Source: Syntrophaceae bacterium UBA2208 (GTDB lineage Bacteria > Desulfobacterota > BSN033 > UBA1163). Taken from it: a DNA stretch of 9,720 nucleotides. The translations under genes were made by a program, and so were the position numbers. Positions 5,887-9,720 of this stretch are shown one piece after another. The stretch lies in contig DCUS01000207.1 of NCBI GenBank assembly GCA_002327885.1, forward strand, positions 565-10,284, written 5' to 3'. The number at the start of each line of letters is the position of its first letter. Position 1 is the first letter of the stretch. The notes below the pieces were generated by a model. The model saw only the letters and a program-made list of their open reading frames with translations, had not been told where the DNA came from and did not search any database.

Positions 5887-5975
5887 GTTAAATTCTTAAA
5901 TTCTTAAACATGGGTAATTTTGTATGTTTTTGATTTATTTAATCCTTTCCAATTATCAGCGGGATACATTTAAAA

Positions 5976-5995
5976 ATATTACATAAATGTAATAT
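5976..5995. promoter_or_regulatory. 20-bp palindrome upstream of the nfnAB promoter
   Basis: Perfect 9-bp arms ATATTACAT and ATGTAATAT are separated by AA. The palindrome ends 4 bases before the -35 box of the nfnA promoter and is centred about 50 bases before the expected transcription start. A dimeric regulator is likely to bind; the position suits an activator, or a repressor blocking the -35 region. I do not recognise the consensus. It lies in the 308-base gap 5766-6073, which otherwise holds the two divergent promoters and the RRM leader. Confidence 0.5.
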
Positions 5996-5999
5996 AAGT

Positions 6000-6028
6000 T
6001 TGACATTTAAACTCAGTTTGTTTATATA
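6000..6028 (+). promoter_or_regulatory. Near-consensus promoter of nfnAB
   Basis: The -35 box TTGACA (6000-6005) and the -10 box TATATA (6023-6028) have a 17-base spacer. The start would be near 6035, about 40 bases before the TTG start codon of nfnA. Confidence 0.65.
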
Positions 6029-6073
6029 TAGGGCAAACTTTGTGAAAAATTTATCAGAGAGGAGGGGGAAAGA

Positions 6074-6907
6074 TTGTATAAGATAACATATAAAAGAGAA
6101 ATGGCGGAAAAAACGGTGTGCCATTTTAAGGTAGAGGCGCCCCGCATTGCCCGGAAGGCAAAACCGGGTCAGTTTGTTGTCTTAAAAGTTAATGAGACCG
6201 GGGAGAGAATCCCTCTGACCATGGGAGGGACCGATCCTTCAACAGGGTTGATTGACCTGATCTTCCAGGTCGTTGGAAAGTCCACCGCACTCCTGAGAAC
6301 CCTCAATGTAGGCGATTCCATCCAGGATATTATCGGGCCATTGGGAAAGCCGACTCATGTTGAAAAACTTGGAACGATGATCTGTGTAGGAGGCGGAACA
6401 GGCGTGGCCGTGATGTACCCGATCACCAAAGCCTACAAAGACGCGGGGAATGACGTGATCGCCATCATTGGTGCTCGAACAAAAGATCTCCTGATCTTAG
6501 AAGAGGAGATGAAAGCAGCCAGCCACGATCTGAGGGTGACAACGGATGATGGGAGTTATGGTCACCACGGATTTGTGACAGACGTCCTCCGAAAAATTTT
6601 AGACGAAAGAAAGGATATAAAATTGATCGTGGGGATTGGTCCTGTACCCATGATGAAGTTTTTATGCAAATTGACAAAGGAATATGGAGTCAAGACGATG
6701 GTGAGTTTAAACCCCATTATGGTCGATGCAACAGGAATGTGCGGAGCCTGTCGGGTCACCGTCGGAGGCAAGACAAAATTTTGTTGTGTGGATGGCCCGG
6801 AATTTGATGGCCATGAAGTCGACTATGATGAACTCGTAAAGCGCCAAAGGGCCTATCTACCTGAGGAAAAACATTCTATGGAACAATTCACGACGACAGG
6901 AAAATAA
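6074..6907 (+). CDS. nfnA: NfnA: small subunit of NADH-dependent ferredoxin:NADP+ oxidoreductase
   Basis: A 277-residue ferredoxin-NADP+ reductase-like protein. The FAD site is RIPLT at 45-49 and VVGKST at 66-71. The NAD-binding domain begins with ICVGGGTGVAV at 103-113. The [2Fe-2S] cluster region is at 218-241, with Cys223, Cys226 and Cys238 as likely ligands and Asp218 as the likely fourth, because the known NfnA cluster has one Asp ligand. With NfnB it forms a soluble flavoenzyme that couples NADH and reduced ferredoxin to NADP+ reduction by flavin-based electron bifurcation (or the reverse). The TTG start at 6074 fits the family N-terminus (YKITYKRE) and has AGGAGG (6060-6065) 8 bases upstream; ATG 6101 has no such site. 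It is also annotated as sulfide dehydrogenase beta subunit (SudB) in some genomes. nfnB follows after 11 bases. Confidence 0.92.
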   Translation: MYKITYKREMAEKTVCHFKVEAPRIARKAKPGQFVVLKVNETGERIPLTMGGTDPSTGLIDLIFQVVGKSTALLRTLNVGDSIQDIIGPLGKPTHVEKLGTMICVGGGTGVAVMYPITKAYKDAGNDVIAIIGARTKDLLILEEEMKAASHDLRVTTDDGSYGHHGFVTDVLRKILDERKDIKLIVGIGPVPMMKFLCKLTKEYGVKTMVSLNPIMVDATGMCGACRVTVGGKTKFCCVDGPEFDGHEVDYDELVKRQRAYLPEEKHSMEQFTTTGK

Positions 6908-6918
6908 GGGGGGTTGAA

Positions 6919-8331
6919 ATGGCAGAGAAAGTAGAAAAAGAGAAAAAACCAAAAGTCCCAAGGCAAAAAATGCCTGAGCAGGAGCCTAAAGTTAGGGCAA
7001 GAAATTTTGATGAAGTCCCTTTTGGATATACACCCGAATTGGCCCAGTTGGAAGCGAGTCGGTGCCTTCAATGTAAGAAACCCAAATGTATTGAAGGATG
7101 CCCGGTGGAGATTGATATCCCAGCCTTTATTAAGTTTATTTCTGAAGGGGATTTTGCCGGATCGGCTCGGAAATTGAAGGAACGAAACAGTCTCCCAGCC
7201 GTTTGCGGACGTGTCTGTCCTCAAGAGGACCAGTGTGAAAAGGTTTGCATCGTTGGGAAGAAGGACCAACCCGTTGCCATTGGCAGATTGGAAAGATTTG
7301 CTGCGGATTGGGAGAGAACGAAAGGGGAGGTCACCATTCCTGAGAAGGCGTCACCGACCGGAAAGAAGGTGGCGGTTGTGGGGTCAGGACCTGCAGGTTT
7401 GACTCTGGCAGGGGATCTCATTCTTAAAGGACACGAGGTTACCATTTTTGAAGCCCTCCATAAGACCGGAGGCGTTCTGATCTATGGTATTCCAGAATTC
7501 CGTCTTCCCAAGGCGATTGTCCAGTCGGAGGTCAACTATTTAGAACGGTTGGGCGTGAAAGTTGAGTGTAATTGCGTCATCGGAAGAATTGAGACCGTTG
7601 ATGAACTGCTTAAAGAATATGATGCTGTCTTTTTGGGTTTGGGCGCAGGTCTTCCCCAGTTTTTGAATGTTCCCGGAGAGAACTTCTGTGGCATCTATTC
7701 AGCCAACGAGTATCTCACGCGATCCAATTTGATGAAGGCGTACCTTTTCCCAAAATATGATACGCCGATCGCCCGAGGAAAGAACGTGGCAGTTTTCGGA
7801 GCCGGGAATGTGGCCATGGATTCAGCCAGAACGGCTCTCCGATTGGGAGCAGATACCGTTCGAATCATCTATCGCCGATCCAGGGATGAGATGCCGGCCC
7901 GTATCGAAGAGGTTCACCATGCAGAAGAAGAGGGCGTCCAATTCTATCTTCTGACCGCTCCGACAAAATTTTTAGGAAATGATAATGGTTGGGTTACCGG
8001 GGTCGAATGTCTCCGGATGGAGTTGGGAGAACCCGATGAGTCTGGCAGGCGCAGGCCGGTTCCCATCAAAGGATCGGAATTTAAATTAGAGTGCGATCTC
8101 GCAGTAGTGGCCATTGGCGCTGGGCCCAATCCGCTTCTTCCGACACAGACCCCGGGTCTGGAGCTGAATAAGAGAGGATACATTATCGCTGACCTCGAGA
8201 CCGGAAAGACCACCAAACCGGGAGTTTGGGCAGGAGGAGATATCGTCACAGGATCAGCCACTGTTATTCTTGCGATGGGAGCAGGAAGAAAAGCAGGGAA
8301 TTCGATTCACGAGTATTTGATGAATAAGTGA
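6919..8331 (+). CDS. nfnB: NfnB: large subunit of NADH-dependent ferredoxin:NADP+ oxidoreductase
   Basis: A 470-residue GltD-like flavoprotein of normal length. Residues 49-61 (Cys49, 52, 57, 61) and 96-110 (Cys96, 100, 106, 110, with CPQE at 100-103) supply the ligands of two [4Fe-4S] clusters; in the known NfnB structure a Glu in this region is a ligand, and Glu103 is the candidate. The first dinucleotide fold VAVVGSGPAGL (151-161) binds the bifurcating FAD, the second VAVFGAGNVAM (290-300) binds NADPH, and AGGDIVTGSATVILAMGAGR (438-457) closes the FAD site. The first 26 residues are a Lys/Glu-rich extension. NfnB carries the bifurcating FAD while NfnA handles NAD(H). A GltD role in glutamate synthase is unlikely, because nfnA lies directly upstream and there is no gltB. 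The ATG 6919 follows a G-rich site (6906-6913). It is the last gene of the operon. Confidence 0.93.
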   Translation: MAEKVEKEKKPKVPRQKMPEQEPKVRARNFDEVPFGYTPELAQLEASRCLQCKKPKCIEGCPVEIDIPAFIKFISEGDFAGSARKLKERNSLPAVCGRVCPQEDQCEKVCIVGKKDQPVAIGRLERFAADWERTKGEVTIPEKASPTGKKVAVVGSGPAGLTLAGDLILKGHEVTIFEALHKTGGVLIYGIPEFRLPKAIVQSEVNYLERLGVKVECNCVIGRIETVDELLKEYDAVFLGLGAGLPQFLNVPGENFCGIYSANEYLTRSNLMKAYLFPKYDTPIARGKNVAVFGAGNVAMDSARTALRLGADTVRIIYRRSRDEMPARIEEVHHAEEEGVQFYLLTAPTKFLGNDNGWVTGVECLRMELGEPDESGRRRPVPIKGSEFKLECDLAVVAIGAGPNPLLPTQTPGLELNKRGYIIADLETGKTTKPGVWAGGDIVTGSATVILAMGAGRKAGNSIHEYLMNK

Positions 8332-8392
8332 CAGGGGATTTTCACACCCTGTCCTGATGAGGCATTCGCCAAAGCAGTTCAGAATTCAATGG

Positions 8393-8424
8393 AAGGGCAA
8401 AGCCATCTGGTTCTGCCCTTTTTT
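8393..8424 (+). terminator. Rho-independent terminator of nfnAB
   Basis: AAGGGCA (8393-8399) pairs with TGCCCTT (8414-8420). After one mismatch, AGCC pairs with GGTT (one G-U pair) around the loop ATCT. The stem runs into six T residues (8419-8424). A second 7-bp hairpin, GACAGGG (8330-8336) with CCCTGTC (8347-8353), sits on the nfnB stop codon but has no T-run, so it may protect the mRNA end rather than terminate. Confidence 0.85.
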
Positions 8425-8430
8425 ATTCTA

Positions 8431-8459
8431 TTGCCATCAATGGGAGAAAAGGTTATCCT
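8431..8459 (+). promoter_or_regulatory. Candidate promoter of fabH
   Basis: TTGCCA (8431-8436, five of six consensus bases) and TATCCT (8454-8459, four of six) are 17 bases apart, just after the nfnAB terminator. The start would be near 8466. Confidence 0.45.
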
Positions 8460-8476
8460 AAACGTTAGTTTTCGTA

Positions 8477-8494
8477 CTTTCTCCAGCGAGAAAG
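8477..8494 (+). other. Leader hairpin before fabH
   Basis: CTTTCTC (8477-8483) and GAGAAAG (8488-8494) form a perfect 7-bp stem with a 4-base loop (CAGC) in the short leader. As DNA it could also be an operator just after the transcription start. The ribosome binding site lies outside the stem, and no T-run follows, so it is not a terminator. Confidence 0.4.
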
Positions 8495-8527
8495 ATCTTT
8501 AGTCCAAAAACTGAAAAGGGTATTTTG

Positions 8528-9526
8528 ATGCATCACGTTGGAATAATCGGAACGGGGTCTTACGTTCCGGAAAAAGTCCTTACCAATCATGATCTGGAAA
8601 AGATGGTGGAGACCAGTGATAAGTGGATTTTGGAGAGGACCGGCATCCGCGAGAGGAGAATCGCAGATGAAAATGAAACCAATGTTACCATGGGTCGCCA
8701 TGCCCTTGAAAGGGCCATCAAGAAAGCCCGTATCGATCGGACTGACATTGAGATGCTCATAGTGGGCACCAATACGACTGACCCGACATGGCCCTCCGCG
8801 GCGGGCCACATCGCACAGCTTCTAAATCTTCGTAAAAATATTCCTTTTTTTGATCTGCAAGCAGGTTGTACCGGCTTCAATTATTCCCTGGCGATGGGAG
8901 AGCAGTTTGTCAAATCAGGGCAATATAAAACAGTCGCCGTGGTCGGATCGGATAAACTTTCAGCTATCACCGACTATGAGGATAGAAACACGTGCGTCCT
9001 TTTTGGGGATGGGGCAGGGGCGGTGGTGTTGCAGCGAGGGGATAAAGAAGGCATTATCCGATCCCATCTCGGGGGCGCCTACCAATCGCGCCTGGCCCTT
9101 GACCTTCGCAAAAAAGGAGAGAATGGTCATCGATTTATGTGGATGGACGGAAGAAAGGTCTATGCTTTTGCGAAAGGTGCGATGGCGGAAAGCTGCTTGC
9201 GGGTCCTTGACCCTGGCGGGATGGCCAGCAAAGAAGATCTCTGCGCATTGTTCAACCGGGTTGACGGAATCGTCCCCCATCAGGCCAACGTAAGAATCAT
9301 CCATAGCGCCGCAGAGCACCTCGAATCCAAGGTTGGACTTCCTGATGGGGCAATCAAAAAAAAGATGATTATTACTATTGAAAAATATGGGAATAACTCG
9401 ACCGCCTCCATCCCTCTCGCTCTCGATGAGGCTTTTCAAGAAGGGAGGCTCCGAAAAGGAAATCTTGTTATTCTCGTCGGGTTCGGAGCTGGCCTGACTT
9501 ATGGCGCCAATCTGGTCAGGTTGTAG
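8528..9526 (+). CDS. fabH: 3-oxoacyl-ACP synthase III (KAS III)
   Basis: A 332-residue thiolase-fold enzyme that starts fatty acid synthesis by condensing acyl-CoA with malonyl-ACP. The catalytic triad is complete: Cys114 in FDLQAGCTGF, His251 in IVPHQAN, and Asn289 in YGNNSTAS. Arg41 with the preceding RTGI and the C-terminal GFGAGLTYG match the family. His to Asn is 38 residues against 30 in E. coli FabH, so there are about eight extra residues around 265-277 (ESKVGLPDGAIKK). The start is ATG 8528, with AAGGG (8516-8520) 7 bases upstream; TTG 8525 immediately before it is too close. No other fab, plsX or acpP gene is adjacent, so this may be a second or specialised KAS III. Primer preference cannot be read from the sequence. 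Confidence 0.93.
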   Translation: MHHVGIIGTGSYVPEKVLTNHDLEKMVETSDKWILERTGIRERRIADENETNVTMGRHALERAIKKARIDRTDIEMLIVGTNTTDPTWPSAAGHIAQLLNLRKNIPFFDLQAGCTGFNYSLAMGEQFVKSGQYKTVAVVGSDKLSAITDYEDRNTCVLFGDGAGAVVLQRGDKEGIIRSHLGGAYQSRLALDLRKKGENGHRFMWMDGRKVYAFAKGAMAESCLRVLDPGGMASKEDLCALFNRVDGIVPHQANVRIIHSAAEHLESKVGLPDGAIKKKMIITIEKYGNNSTASIPLALDEAFQEGRLRKGNLVILVGFGAGLTYGANLVRL

Positions 9527-9529
9527 GGT

Positions 9530-9551
9530 GAGGATTTGACCTCTTTTTTTT
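9530..9551 (+). terminator. Weak terminator after fabH
   Basis: GAGG (9530-9533) and CCTC (9540-9543) form a short 4-bp stem with a 6-base loop, followed by eight T residues (9544-9551). The stem is short, but its position just after the stop codon and the T-run support termination. Confidence 0.4.
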
Positions 9552-9720
9552 CTTGACAAATGAAGGGAATTTTACAAATGTTTCTAAAGAAGCCATTTGT
9601 TACCGGCTTCATGAATTTGGCATGCTAATAAATTTAACCGGTAAGTCTTTGGTGACTCACCCTAAGGACATAAGGCTGTTCATCAATCGTTCCTCAACCC
9701 ATCCCAGAAGAAGAATCCCC
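9532..9720 (+). pseudogene. Possible remnant of an ImmA/IrrE-family gene, running off the window
   Basis: After a stop at 9529-9531 this frame is open to the window end (63 codons). Codons from 9580 encode VSKEAICYRLHEFGML, which resembles the C-terminal helix-turn-helix segment common in ImmA/IrrE (DUF955) proteins (VS-x-EAL-x-x-RL-x-x-LG pattern). The zinc-binding HExxH part that should precede it is missing, because fabH ends just upstream. There is no ribosome binding site; the only early starts are TTG 9553 and ATG 9622. It could be a decayed fragment or a chance match. The stretch also holds several short inverted repeats and otherwise no gene. Confidence 0.3.

Noticed and set aside
6040..6046. 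TTGTGAA, half of a Rex-type redox operator, near the nfnAB transcription start
   Set aside because: The matching inverted half TTCACAA is absent at the expected distance.
5939..6124. 61-codon frame on the - strand upstream of nfnA
   Set aside because: It lies over the AT-rich promoter region and the nfnA start, has no ribosome binding site and shows no protein motif.
8960..9559. Long - strand frame (199 codons) opposite fabH
   Set aside because: It lies almost wholly antisense to a gene with an intact catalytic triad, and its protein shows no family features.

Overview
The window looks like the chromosome of an anaerobic, Gram-negative-type bacterium. The best guess is a relative of Desulfobacterota (former Deltaproteobacteria), but no ribosomal RNA or other firm taxonomic marker is present. 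The pointers are an electron-bifurcating NfnAB pair, a B12-binding radical SAM protein, an RRM protein next to ribosomal protein S21, and frequent TTG start codons behind strong Shine-Dalgarno sequences. Genes are of moderate GC content; the gaps between them are AT-rich and carry well-formed promoters.

Region 1 (about 100-3350, + strand) is one tightly packed operon: a 60-residue ribbon-helix-helix regulator, a HEAT-repeat protein, a ParA ATPase fused to a MerR-like DNA-binding domain, and a short and a long coiled-coil protein. The ParA gene overlaps both neighbours. No ParB and no convincing parS site is visible. The HEAT protein and both coiled-coil proteins start with a similar short motif (Met-[Ala/Ser]-Asp-x-Phe-x-x-Asn) followed by a proline-rich linker. 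The two coiled-coil proteins also share a second helical block, so they look like diverged paralogues. The layout recalls orphan ParA positioning systems such as PomXYZ of Myxococcus, where a ParA ATPase works with a coiled-coil and a HEAT-repeat partner. This is the most likely undescribed system in the window; its cargo is unknown.

Region 2 (3350-5190, + strand) has its own near-consensus promoter and a radical SAM protein with an N-terminal B12-binding-like domain and an unusual C-terminal STAS-like domain. A 17-base sequence occurs in this promoter and also in the promoter of the ParA operon, so the two units may be co-regulated.

Region 3 (5231-5890, - strand) is an RRM RNA-binding protein followed by ribosomal protein S21, a pairing known from cold-regulated cyanobacterial loci. 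The RRM leader can form a hairpin that competes with pairing to its own ribosome binding site.

Region 4 (5976-8427, + strand) is the nfnAB operon, which makes NADPH by coupling reduced ferredoxin and NADH. It has a 20-bp palindrome next to a near-consensus promoter and ends in a strong intrinsic terminator.

Region 5 (8428-9526, + strand) is a single fabH-type ketoacyl-ACP synthase III with its own promoter. The last 190 bases hold no complete gene. They contain an open frame resembling the end of an ImmA/IrrE-family protein and several short inverted repeats.
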